Shown here: piece by piece, positions 9,513 to 17,548 of the stretch
Layout: the number at the start of each line of letters is the position of its first letter
Numbering within the stretch: the first letter of the stretch is position 1
NCBI RefSeq assembly: GCF_009760925.1
Contig: NZ_VRLV01000009.1
Span: 248,001-312,000, forward strand
DNA from: Nonomuraea typhae
GTDB taxonomy: Bacteria; Actinomycetota; Actinomycetes; Streptosporangiales; Streptosporangiaceae
DNA: 64,000 bases
Reading direction: 5' to 3'
Position numbers and translations under genes: made by a program
The notes under the pieces: model-generated
What the model was told of the DNA's origin: nothing
Seen by the model: the letters and a program-made list of their open reading frames with translations, nothing else
The model's database searches: none

Positions 9513-12158
9513 GTGAGGGCAAGGACTGTGATCCGCTGGCGTGACCCACGGGCGCCGCTGACGGCCGCCGCGACAATCGGCGTGGCCGTGTTCGCCGTTT
9601 CGCTGGCGGCCGGCGGGCCCGCGAGGGTGACCGGCGCGATCGCGGGCGTGACGGCGGCGCTGCTGGCGACGCTCTCCCTGCTGGTGAGCGCGGCCCGCAC
9701 CGGCGAGCAGCGGCAGGCCAGCGGTTCGCGCTGGCTGGCCGCGGGCGCGGTGGTGTGGTCGGCCGGCGTCGGCGTACGCCCCCTGGCCGACAGCTCCAGC
9801 TTCATCCTCAGCTTCGCCGACCTGCTCGTGCTGGCCGGATCCGTGCTCATGGCCGGAGGCGCGGTCATCGCCGCCGGCCGGCTGCCCACGGCCAAGGCCG
9901 CGATCCGCTATCTCACCGACGGCTACCTCTGCACGGCCGCGCTCTTCCTCATCGGCTGGGTCGTCGCGCTGCGGCAGGTCCACGCCGAGGGCTCGCCCAG
10001 CTTCACCTTCATGCTGCTGCCACCGCTGGCCTGCCTGCTGGTGACCTGCGTCAGCATCCCCATCGTGGCCAGAGGCACGCGCACCGGCCTGCCGCTCGGC
10101 CTGGCCGGGATCGGGGTCCTGGCCACCACCACGGTCGCCGAAATGGCCTCCGCCGTGGCCAGGCTCGGCGAGGGCACCCCGCCGACCTGGAGCCTGGCCC
10201 TGGTCCCCGTCGCCTTCCTGCTGCTGGCGGCGGCGCCCTGGAGCACGCCGCGCGGGTCCGACGAGGACCGCCCCGCCACCGGCCAGGGAGTCGCCCACCT
10301 GCTCGCCCTGGTCCCGCTGGTGCTGGTCGCCGCGGCCGCCGTCGTGCTCGCCGCCCACCTCGCCGGGTCCCGCGACCATCCCGTCACCGGCGTCGTGATG
10401 GTCGCCGCCTCCGTCGTCCTCATCCTCGTGCTGCGCCTGTTCGTGCTGATCGGCGCCAACGCGCGCATGCGCGGCCTGGTCGCGCTCGGCGACCGCCAGC
10501 TGCGCGAGCTGGCCGAGAGCACGGGCGACGTGGTCCTGCTGTGCGACTACGACGGCACCGTGCGCGAGATCGGCGCCGGCGTCGAGGTCACGTACGGCTA
10601 CCGCCCCGACGAGATCGTCGGCGGCTCGATCTTCGACTACATCCACCCCGAGGACCTGCCCGGGATCCAGATCTCGCTGCGCGCCATGGGCCTCGACGAG
10701 GACACCGCAGAGCCGAGCGCCTGCCTGATCGCCTGCCGGGTGCGCGCGGCCGACGGCACCTGGCGCCCCACCGAGTCCGTCGCCACCCGGCACGTCGGCG
10801 GCGAGGACGTGCTGCTGGTCACCACCCGCGACATCAGCGACGAGGAGGCCCTGCGCAACCAGGTCGCCCACCTCACCTTCCACGACGGCATCACCGGGCT
10901 GCCCAACCGCTCCTACTTCGAGGAGCGCACCCGCGAGGTGCTGGCCGGGCGGGCCTCCGGGCAGACCGCCGTCATCTTCCTCGACCTCGACGGGTTCACC
11001 TCCGTCAACGACTCGGTGGGCCACGCCAGCGGCGACTACCTGCTCGGCCAGGCGGCCCGGCGGCTGCGCGGAGCCGTACGCCCGGAGGACACGCTCGCCC
11101 GGTGGGGCGGGGACGAGTTCGCGGTGCTGATGGAGATCGGCGGCGAGGCGCAGCTCGCGGTGGACGTGGCCGAGCGGCTGGTGCGCGCGGTCTCGCAGGA
11201 GCCCTTCCGCGTGGCCGACCGCGACGTGGCGCTGACCGCCTCCGTGGGCGTGGCCTTCGCCGAGGAGGAGATGCCCGCGGGCGACCTGCTGCGCAACGCC
11301 GACGTGGCCATGGCCAGGGCCAAGGACCTCGGCGGCCGCCGCGTGGAGGTCTTCGCCGCCCAGATGCACGCCGAGGTGGTCCGCCGCCTCGAACTCGCCG
11401 CCGACCTGCAGCGGGCGCTCATCGAGAACCAGTTCGCGATCGAGTACCAGCCGGTCGTGGACCTCGCGACCTCGCGGGTGACCGCGGTGGAGGCGCTGGT
11501 GCGCTGGTGGCGGGGCTCGGCGTTCGTGGCGCCGGAGCACTTCCTCGGCCCGGCCGAGGACACCGGGCTCATCGTGCCGCTGAGCGAGTGGATCCTGCGC
11601 GAGTCCTGCCGCGAGGTGGCGGCCTGGCGGGCCTCCTCCTGGGACATCGGGCTGTCGCTGAACCTGTCCGCCCGGCAGATCACCGCGCCGCGGTTCGTCG
11701 AGACCGTCGCGGAGGCCCTGGAGGAGAGCGGGCTGCCCGCCTCCGCGCTCACCCTCGAGGTGATCGAGGAGATGCTCGTGGAGGACGCCGAGGAGACGAT
11801 CTCCCGGCTGTCGGAGCTGCGCGCTCTCGGGGTACGGCTGGCCATCGACGACTTCGGCACCGGCTACGCCTCTCTCGCGTTCCTGCGCCAACTCCCGGTG
11901 GACATGATCAAGATCGACCCCAGCTTCGTCTCGGGTCTGGGCAGGGACGAGACGCTCACGCTCCTGACCAGGACGATCGTGCGTCTCGGCCATGACCTCG
12001 GCCTGATCGTGGTGGCCGAGGGCATCGAGCGCCCGGAGCAACTGGAGAAGCTGCGGGAGATGGGTTGCACGCGCGGCCAGGGCTTCCTGGTGGCGCGGCC
12101 GATGGCGGCGCGGGGAGTCGACACCCTGATGCGCACCAGCCTGCAGTCGGCCTTGTAG
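9513..12158 (+). CDS. Ten-TM PAS-GGDEF-EAL cyclic-di-GMP turnover protein
   Basis: Membrane protein of 881 residues that can potentially both make and degrade c-di-GMP. About ten hydrophobic segments fill residues 15-320, followed by a PAS domain (about 330-445; GSIFDYIHPEDL), a GGDEF domain with intact RWGGDEF (motif at 532-536), and an EAL domain with EAL at 660-662, LSLNLSARQI, IDDFGTGYASL, MIKIDPSFV and AEGIE. Both active sites look complete, so net activity is not predictable. Starts at GTG 9513 or GTG 9528; the second has AGGG about 8 nt upstream, the first has no clear RBS. Confidence 0.93.
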   Translation: MRARTVIRWRDPRAPLTAAATIGVAVFAVSLAAGGPARVTGAIAGVTAALLATLSLLVSAARTGEQRQASGSRWLAAGAVVWSAGVGVRPLADSSSFILSFADLLVLAGSVLMAGGAVIAAGRLPTAKAAIRYLTDGYLCTAALFLIGWVVALRQVHAEGSPSFTFMLLPPLACLLVTCVSIPIVARGTRTGLPLGLAGIGVLATTTVAEMASAVARLGEGTPPTWSLALVPVAFLLLAAAPWSTPRGSDEDRPATGQGVAHLLALVPLVLVAAAAVVLAAHLAGSRDHPVTGVVMVAASVVLILVLRLFVLIGANARMRGLVALGDRQLRELAESTGDVVLLCDYDGTVREIGAGVEVTYGYRPDEIVGGSIFDYIHPEDLPGIQISLRAMGLDEDTAEPSACLIACRVRAADGTWRPTESVATRHVGGEDVLLVTTRDISDEEALRNQVAHLTFHDGITGLPNRSYFEERTREVLAGRASGQTAVIFLDLDGFTSVNDSVGHASGDYLLGQAARRLRGAVRPEDTLARWGGDEFAVLMEIGGEAQLAVDVAERLVRAVSQEPFRVADRDVALTASVGVAFAEEEMPAGDLLRNADVAMARAKDLGGRRVEVFAAQMHAEVVRRLELAADLQRALIENQFAIEYQPVVDLATSRVTAVEALVRWWRGSAFVAPEHFLGPAEDTGLIVPLSEWILRESCREVAAWRASSWDIGLSLNLSARQITAPRFVETVAEALEESGLPASALTLEVIEEMLVEDAEETISRLSELRALGVRLAIDDFGTGYASLAFLRQLPVDMIKIDPSFVSGLGRDETLTLLTRTIVRLGHDLGLIVVAEGIERPEQLEKLREMGCTRGQGFLVARPMAARGVDTLMRTSLQSAL

Positions 12159-12198
12159 GCGCGGTTCATCTCGAATGCTGGGATGACTGTCCAGCAAG

Positions 12199-12229
12199 TT
12201 GACACTATGGGCTGGTGAGCGGCTAAGGT
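12199..12229 (+). promoter_or_regulatory. Promoter of the ilvBNC leader transcript
   Basis: A consensus -35 TTGACA (12199-12204) and a -10 TAAGGT (12224-12229) are separated by 19 nt. The -10 ends 6 nt before the leader-peptide ATG, so transcription would start at or next to that ATG and the leader ORF would be translated leaderless. Confidence 0.7.
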
Positions 12230-12235
12230 GTTGCC

Positions 12236-12286
12236 ATGCTTCGCAGTGAGATTCTCGTAGTACTTCGCCGGCGCGCGGGCCGATAG
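12236..12286 (+). CDS. ilvB leader peptide (attenuator ORF)
   Basis: A 16-codon ORF, MLRSEILVVLRRRAGR, containing a consecutive Ile-Leu-Val-Val-Leu run: the three amino acids made by the downstream pathway. It sits between a consensus promoter and a rho-independent hairpin ahead of ilvB, the classic layout of a branched-chain amino acid attenuator. The ATG is 6 nt after the -10 box, so it is probably leaderless. Two CTTCGC copies (12239-12244 and 12263-12268) flank the regulatory codons, and both are complementary to GCGAAG at 12286-12291, giving alternative pairings a stalled ribosome could select. Confidence 0.85.
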   Translation: MLRSEILVVLRRRAGR

Positions 12287-12309
12287 CGAAGCACTTCGAC
12301 CTGCGCGCC

Positions 12310-12347
12310 GCCCCAGTCCCACCGCCCGGTGGGGAGGGGCATTTTTT
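12310..12347 (+). terminator. Attenuator terminator upstream of ilvB
   Basis: GC-rich hairpin: GCCCC plus CCCACC on the 5' side (12310-12323), loop GCCC, then GGTGGG and GGGGC (12328-12340), followed by a run of six T. Just before it, GGCGCGC (12270-12276) can pair with GCGCGCC (12303-12309), enclosing a CGAA/TTCG mini-hairpin; this may be the competing or pausing structure. Confidence 0.82.
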
Positions 12348-12383
12348 ATGTCCTTAAGTGTCTGCCCTTTAAGGAACGAGCCG

Positions 12384-14117
12384 ATGACCGAACGGATGAC
12401 AGGTGCACAGGCCCTGGTCAGGGCGCTGGAGCACGTGGGAGTCGACACCGTGTTCGGGATTCCCGGCGGGGCCATCCTCCCCGCCTACGATCCCCTCTAC
12501 GACTCGACCAAGGTCCGGCACGTGCTCGTACGGCACGAGCAGGGCGCCGGGCACGCGGCCGAAGGGTACGCGCAGGCCACCGGCAGGGTCGGGGTGTGCA
12601 TGGCCACCAGCGGCCCCGGGGCGACCAACCTGGTCACCCCGATCGCCGACGCCTACATGGACTCGGTGCCCATCGTGGCCATCACCGGCCAGGTGCCGAG
12701 CGGCGCCATCGGCACGGACGCCTTCCAGGAAGCCGACATCTCCGGCATCACCATGCCGATCACCAAGCACAACTTCCTGGTGACCGATCCCGCGGAGATC
12801 CCGCGCACGATCATGGAGGCGTTCCACATCGCCTCCACGGGCCGCCCCGGCCCCGTCCTGGTGGACATCTCCAAGGACGCGCTGCAGGCCGACACCGAGT
12901 TCCACTGGCCGCCGACCATGCAGCTGCCCGGCTACCGGCCGGTCACCCGGCCGCACTCCAAGCAGATCCGCGAGGCCGCCAAGCTCATCGCCGAGTCCAA
13001 GCGCCCCGTCCTGTACGTGGGCGGCGGTGTGCACCGGGCGGGCGCCTCCGCCGAACTCCTGCGGCTGGCCGAGCAGACCGGCATCCCGGTCGTCACCACC
13101 CTGATGGCCCGCGGCACCTTCCCCGACAGCCATCCCCAGCACATGGGCATGCCCGGCATGCACGGCAGCGTCTCCGCGGTCGGCGCCCTGCAGAAGTCCG
13201 ACCTGATCATCGGCCTGGGCGTGCGCTTCGACGACCGGGTCACCGGGCAACTGTCCACGTTCGCCCCCCACGCCAAGATCGTCCACGCGGACATCGACCC
13301 GGCCGAGATCTCCAAGAACCGCCACGCCGACGTCCCGATCGTCGGCGACTGCAAGGAGGTCATCAACGACCTCATCAACGCCGTCGAGAACACCGGCAAG
13401 GGCGACTACACCGAATGGTGGACGCTCCTCAACGGCTACAAGACGACCTACCCGCTCGGCTACGACGAGTTCGAGGACGGCTCGCTGGCCCCGCAGTACG
13501 TCATGGAACGCCTCAGCGCCATCGCCGGGCCCGACGCCTACTACGTGGCCGGGGTCGGTCAGCACCAGATGTGGGCGGCCCAGTTCATCGGCTACGAGAA
13601 CCCGGGCACGTTCATCAACTCCGGCGGCCTGGGCACCATGGGCTTCGCCGTACCGGCTGCGATGGGTGCCAAGATGGGCAAGCCCCAGGCGACCGTGTGG
13701 GCCATCGACGGCGACGGCTGCTTCCAGATGACCAACCAGGAACTCGCCACCTGCGCCATCGAGGGCGTGCCGATCAAGATCGCGGTCATCAACAACGGTA
13801 ACCTCGGCATGGTCCGCCAGTGGCAGACCCTCTTCTACGACCAGCGCTACTCCAACACCGATCTGCAGACCACCCGCCGCATCCCCGACTTCGTCAAGCT
13901 CGCCGAGGCATATGGTTGTGTCGGCCTGCGATGCGAGCGCCCCGAGGACGTGGACGCGACGATCAAGAAGGCCATGGAGATCAACGACGTGCCGGTCGTG
14001 GTCGACTTCGTCGTCCACCAGGACGCGATGGTCTGGCCGATGGTCGCGGCCGGCACCAGCAACGACGACATCAAGATCGCCCGGGACATGGCCCCGGTCT
14101 GGGAGAGCGAGGACTAA
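12384..14117 (+). CDS. ilvB: Acetolactate synthase large (catalytic) subunit
   Basis: Acetohydroxyacid synthase catalytic subunit, 577 residues, first common step of Val/Leu/Ile synthesis (pyruvate plus pyruvate or 2-oxobutyrate). The ATG at 12384 has AAGGAA 7 nt upstream; the in-frame ATG at 12348 lies in the terminator T-tract and is rejected. Seen: catalytic Glu52 in HEQGAGHAAEGYA, TSGPGATNLVTPIADA, and the ThDP motif GDG (about 443-445) ending NNGNLGMVRQWQ. FAD/ThDP/Mg use follows from the family. It overlaps ilvN by one base (TAATG). Expression is probably attenuated by the leader at 12236-12347. Confidence 0.98.
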   Translation: MTERMTGAQALVRALEHVGVDTVFGIPGGAILPAYDPLYDSTKVRHVLVRHEQGAGHAAEGYAQATGRVGVCMATSGPGATNLVTPIADAYMDSVPIVAITGQVPSGAIGTDAFQEADISGITMPITKHNFLVTDPAEIPRTIMEAFHIASTGRPGPVLVDISKDALQADTEFHWPPTMQLPGYRPVTRPHSKQIREAAKLIAESKRPVLYVGGGVHRAGASAELLRLAEQTGIPVVTTLMARGTFPDSHPQHMGMPGMHGSVSAVGALQKSDLIIGLGVRFDDRVTGQLSTFAPHAKIVHADIDPAEISKNRHADVPIVGDCKEVINDLINAVENTGKGDYTEWWTLLNGYKTTYPLGYDEFEDGSLAPQYVMERLSAIAGPDAYYVAGVGQHQMWAAQFIGYENPGTFINSGGLGTMGFAVPAAMGAKMGKPQATVWAIDGDGCFQMTNQELATCAIEGVPIKIAVINNGNLGMVRQWQTLFYDQRYSNTDLQTTRRIPDFVKLAEAYGCVGLRCERPEDVDATIKKAMEINDVPVVVDFVVHQDAMVWPMVAAGTSNDDIKIARDMAPVWESED

Positions 14118-14641
14118 TGAGCAGACACACGCTCTCCGTTCTGGTGGAGAACAAGCCCGGCGTGCTCGCCCGCGTCTCCTCGCTGTTCAGCAGGCGCGGC
14201 TTCAACATCGACTCCCTCGCCGTCGGCCCCACCGAGCACGACGACATCTCCCGTATGACGATCGTGGTCAGCGTGGAAGAACTCCCGCTGGAACAGGTCA
14301 CCAAGCAGCTCAACAAGCTCGTGAACGTCCTGAAGATCGTCGAGCTGGACACCACCCAGTCCGTGCAGCGCGAGCTCATGCTCATCAAGGTCAAGGCCGA
14401 CGCCGAAAGCCGCTCGCACGTGCTCGAACTCGTCCAGCTCTTCCGCGCCCGCTGCGTCGACGTGGCGGCGGACGCCGTGACCATCGAGGTCACCGGCACT
14501 CCCGACAAGCTCGAAGCCTTCGTGAAGGTCCTCGAGCCGTTCGGGATCAAGGAACTCGTTCAATCGGGCATGGTGGCCATCGGCCGCGGCGCCCGCTCCA
14601 TCACCGACCGGTCCCTCAGGGCACTGGACCGTACCGCCTGA
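14117..14641 (+). CDS. ilvN: Acetolactate synthase regulatory subunit
   Basis: Regulatory subunit of AHAS, 174 residues, which mediates valine feedback. An N-terminal ACT domain (HTLSVLVENKPGVLARVSSL, then RRGFNIDSLAVGPTE) is followed by the C-terminal domain of the small subunit (RELMLIKV, FRARCVDV, IKELVQSGMVAIGRG). The start is the ATG sharing its A with the ilvB TAA stop; a much longer open frame upstream is a shadow inside ilvB. ilvC follows after 14 nt. Confidence 0.97.
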   Translation: MSRHTLSVLVENKPGVLARVSSLFSRRGFNIDSLAVGPTEHDDISRMTIVVSVEELPLEQVTKQLNKLVNVLKIVELDTTQSVQRELMLIKVKADAESRSHVLELVQLFRARCVDVAADAVTIEVTGTPDKLEAFVKVLEPFGIKELVQSGMVAIGRGARSITDRSLRALDRTA

Positions 14642-14655
14642 AAGGTTTTTCGCAC

Positions 14656-15648
14656 GTGACCGAGATCTTCTACGACGACCAGGCAGACCTGTCCATCATC
14701 CAGGGCAGGGTCGTGGCCGTCATCGGGTACGGCTCCCAGGGGCACGCGCACGCCCTGTCCCTGCGCGACTCCGGCGTCGACGTCCGCGTCGGCCTGCCCG
14801 AGACCTCCAAGAGCCGCGAGCTCGCCCAGGCCGAGGGCCTGCGCGTGATCACCCCGGCCGAGGCGGCGGCCGAGGCCGACCTCATCATGATCCTCGCGCC
14901 GGACCACCTGCAGCGCGGCATCTACGAGAACGACATCAAGCCGAACCTGCAGGAGGGCGACGCGCTCTTCTTCGGCCACGGCCTCAACATCCGCTACGGC
15001 CTCATCGAGGCGCCCGAGGGCGTCGACGTGGCCATGGTCGCCCCGAAGGGCCCCGGCCACCTGGTCCGCCGCCAGTACCAGGCCGGGCGCGGCGTGCCGT
15101 GTCTCGTCGCGGTCGAGAAGGACGCCTCCGGCAAGGCGTTCGACCTCGCGCTGTCGTACGCCAAGGGCATCGGCGGCACCCGCGCCGGGGCGCTCAAGAC
15201 CACCTTCACCGAGGAGACCGAGACCGACCTGTTCGGCGAGCAGGCCGTGCTGTGCGGCGGCGTCTCCGAGCTGATCAAGGCGGGCTTCGAGACGCTGATC
15301 GAGGCCGGATACCAGCCCGAGGTCGCCTACTTCGAGTGCCTGCACGAGATGAAGCTCATCGTCGACCTCATGTACGAGGGCGGCATCTCCAAGATGTACT
15401 GGTCGGTCTCCGACACCGCCGAGTACGGCGGCTACACGCGCGGCTCGCGCGTGGTGACCGAGGAGACCAAGAAGGAGATGAAGCGCATCCTGGCCGAGAT
15501 CCAGGACGGCACCTTCGCCCGGCAGCTGGTCGAGGAGTTCGACGGCGGCCAGAAGGAGTTCGGCCGCCACCGCGAGGAACTGGCCGAGCACCCGATCGAG
15601 AAGACGGGGGCCACGCTGCGCCCGATGATGAGCTGGCTGAAGGGTTAA
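14656..15648 (+). CDS. ilvC: Ketol-acid reductoisomerase
   Basis: Converts acetolactate/acetohydroxybutyrate to dihydroxy-isovalerate/methylvalerate with NADPH and Mg2+. 330 residues, the short class I length. The GTG at 14656 follows AAAGG by 10 nt. N-terminal Rossmann motif VIGYGSQGHAHALSLRDSG; metal-ligand region TETDLFGEQAVLCGG and the downstream YFECLHEMKLIVDLMYEGG are intact; ends TLRPMMSWLKG. Third gene of the ilvBNC operon, followed by a strong hairpin. Confidence 0.98.
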   Translation: MTEIFYDDQADLSIIQGRVVAVIGYGSQGHAHALSLRDSGVDVRVGLPETSKSRELAQAEGLRVITPAEAAAEADLIMILAPDHLQRGIYENDIKPNLQEGDALFFGHGLNIRYGLIEAPEGVDVAMVAPKGPGHLVRRQYQAGRGVPCLVAVEKDASGKAFDLALSYAKGIGGTRAGALKTTFTEETETDLFGEQAVLCGGVSELIKAGFETLIEAGYQPEVAYFECLHEMKLIVDLMYEGGISKMYWSVSDTAEYGGYTRGSRVVTEETKKEMKRILAEIQDGTFARQLVEEFDGGQKEFGRHREELAEHPIEKTGATLRPMMSWLKG

Positions 15649-15657
15649 AAGCATGCT

Positions 15658-15683
15658 CTTACCCCCACGCGCGTGGGGGTAAG
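15658..15683 (+). terminator. Hairpin terminator after ilvC
   Basis: A perfect 26-nt palindrome with arm CTTACCCCCACG directly follows the ilvC stop. There is no T-tract, as is common for actinobacterial hairpin terminators. Confidence 0.7.
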
Positions 15684-15795
15684 ACCGTGTCTTCAGCCGA
15701 GCCGGGGATCCGGTGGGGCGCCCTCATGAGGTCCCGCGTCGGCGGTCCGGACTCTGTGCCGGCGCGGCGATGTGATGTATGCCACCCGCTACAGG

Positions 15796-15822
15796 TGTCA
15801 CACGACGGCGGGGGCCGGTGTC
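15796..15822 (+). promoter_or_regulatory. Probable ECF41-type autoregulated promoter
   Basis: TGTCACA (15796-15802), then 16 nt, then TGTC (15819-15822). This closely matches the promoter described for ECF41 sigma factors (TGTCACA, 16 nt, CGTC), with one mismatch in the -10. It lies 45 nt upstream of the sigma gene. A second TGTCACA at 16836-16842 precedes the next gene without a clear -10. Confidence 0.6.
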
Positions 15823-15867
15823 TTGTGCGCGGAGCAGGGTGGGAAGCGAACCAAGCAGGAGCCGGCG

Positions 15868-16809
15868 ATGAGTGAGCACAGCGAGGTGACGACGGGCCCC
15901 GTCGGGCAGCCCCCGGGGGATGGGCGGATGGACGCCGCCACCGAGGCGTTCGTCTCTCACCGCAACCTGCTGTTCACCGTCGCCTACGAGATGCTCGGCT
16001 CGGCCGCCGACGCCGAGGACGTCCTGCAGGAAACCTGGCTGCGCTGGGTCGAGGTCGACCTGGGGCAGGTGTCCGATCGGCGTGCCTACCTCGTCCGGAT
16101 CACCACCCGGCAGTCGCTCAACCGGCTGCGCGCGATGAAACGCCGCAAGGAGACGTACGTCGGCTCCTGGCTGCCTGAGCCGCTGCTCACCACGCCGGAC
16201 GTGGCCGAGGACGCCGAACTGGCCGAGAGCGTGTCGATGGCGTTGATGCTCGTCCTGGAGAGCCTCTCGCCGACCGAGCGCGCCGTCTTCGTGCTGCGCG
16301 AGGTCTTCGACGTCGGCTACGAGGAGATCGCCGCCGCCGTCGACAAGAGCACTGTGGCCGTCCGCCAGATCGCGCACCGCGCCCGCCGGCACGTCGATGC
16401 CCGCCGCCCACGCGAGGCGGTCTCCCCGGGCCAGGCCCGGGCGGCTCTGCAGAGGTTCCGGCGCGCGCTCGAAACCAGGGACCTGCAGGGCCTGCTTGAT
16501 GTGCTCGCCCCCGAGGTCGTCCTGGTCAGCGACGGCGGTGGCGTGAAGCGGGCCGCGCCGCGGCCGGTCGTCGGCGCCGAGAAGGTGGTCGGCTTCTACC
16601 TCGGCCGCTCCGGCACGGTGCAAGCGGCGATCACCTGCGAGGCCGTCGTGGTCAACGGCAACCCGGCACTCCTCGTGTGCCTGGACGGAGAGTTCGACGG
16701 TGTGCTGGCGATCCGTGCCGAGGACGCCCGCATCACCGGCCTCTATTACGTCCGCAACCCCGAGAAGCTGACCCGCGTCGCCTCCGAGACTCCGCTCACC
16801 CTGCGATGA
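15868..16809 (+). CDS. ECF41-group sigma factor (SigJ-like, SnoaL-type C-terminal extension)
   Basis: Extracytoplasmic-function sigma factor of 313 residues. The ATG at 15868 has AGGAG 6 nt upstream; the open frame back to 15772 lacks one. Sigma2 (AYEMLGSAADAEDVLQETWL) and sigma4 (LSPTERAVFVLREVFDVGYE) are followed by an extra domain of about 120 residues. The ECF41 signatures are present: WLPEP in the linker, a DGGG-V-K variant of DGGGK, and NPEKL (family NPDKL). In this group the C-terminal domain tunes sigma activity in place of a classical anti-sigma factor. The upstream promoter suggests autoregulation; the usual ECF41 partner gene type (carboxymuconolactone decarboxylase/oxidoreductase) is replaced here by a membrane protein. 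Confidence 0.92.
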   Translation: MSEHSEVTTGPVGQPPGDGRMDAATEAFVSHRNLLFTVAYEMLGSAADAEDVLQETWLRWVEVDLGQVSDRRAYLVRITTRQSLNRLRAMKRRKETYVGSWLPEPLLTTPDVAEDAELAESVSMALMLVLESLSPTERAVFVLREVFDVGYEEIAAAVDKSTVAVRQIAHRARRHVDARRPREAVSPGQARAALQRFRRALETRDLQGLLDVLAPEVVLVSDGGGVKRAAPRPVVGAEKVVGFYLGRSGTVQAAITCEAVVVNGNPALLVCLDGEFDGVLAIRAEDARITGLYYVRNPEKLTRVASETPLTLR

Positions 16810-16867
16810 AGAACCCCGACCACCGTCTCATCTGCTGTCACACCCTGCACCGAGGAGAGCACACCCC

Positions 16868-17296
16868 ATGACCGGCCAGACGACGGCAGCGCGCGGCGGC
16901 CGCACCTTCTTGAAGATCGCGGTCGCCGCGCAGACCCTGAGCATCTTCTTCCAGGCGGCCACCGCCGGGATGCTGCTGTCCTCCTCCCTCGGAGCGGACC
17001 TGCACCACCTCGGGTCACGCGTGATGTGGGGATCGACGGCGCTGTACGTGCTCGCCGCCATCCTGGCCTGGCGCCCGGGCGGCGGCACACCCCGCCCGAT
17101 CCTGCACGCCACCGGTTTCCTCGTCCTGGCCTCGGCGCAGGTCGCGCTGGGCATCGCGGGCCTGAGCTCGCTGCATGTCCCCCTGGGCGTCCTGATGTTC
17201 GGCCTCAGCACCCTGACCCTGGGCCACATGCTGTCCACAGCCCGGCGAGGACGCTCCGCGATCCGCTCTGGGATGCCGCAAAGATCCGCCACGTAG
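16868..17296 (+). CDS. Four-TM small membrane protein linked to the ECF41 sigma gene
   Basis: 142 residues, no family recognised. Four hydrophobic segments: about 17-38 (AVAAQTLSIFFQAATAGMLL), 52-67, 80-101 and 103-120, with short basic termini. A good GAGGAG lies about 10 nt before the ATG at 16868. It is 58 nt downstream of the sigma gene and may be co-transcribed, or driven by the TGTCACA at 16836. Its position makes it a candidate target or sensor partner of the sigma factor; that is inference. Confidence 0.75.
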   Translation: MTGQTTAARGGRTFLKIAVAAQTLSIFFQAATAGMLLSSSLGADLHHLGSRVMWGSTALYVLAAILAWRPGGGTPRPILHATGFLVLASAQVALGIAGLSSLHVPLGVLMFGLSTLTLGHMLSTARRGRSAIRSGMPQRSAT

Positions 17297-17548
17297 CAGA
17301 ATGATCGTGTGACAGAGGTCATCCAGTCCGAGCGCATGCGGGCGACTGTGCAAGCCGCTGGGCTGGTTGCTGTCCCGCTGGTCGTCACGAAGGGCGTTCG
17401 TGCGCTGGGGCGCCGTCGCCGTCGAGGTGGTTGCGGGTGGTCACCATCTGCGGCGCGCTGGTTCGACCGCTGAAGCAGGCATCCAGCGGGCATGGCCGGA
17501 TCGTAGTATCCCTGGGTAGGGTCCCTGCTGGCGTGAAGAAGGTGGACC

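Noticed and set aside
12348..12383. ATG at 12348 as the ilvB start
   Set aside because: It lies in the T-tract of the attenuator terminator; ATG 12384 has a good RBS and gives the normal N-terminus.
17310..17474. A 54-codon plus-strand ORF between the membrane gene and the kinase
   Set aside because: Poor codon pattern, Arg-rich tail, no RBS and no recognisable motif.
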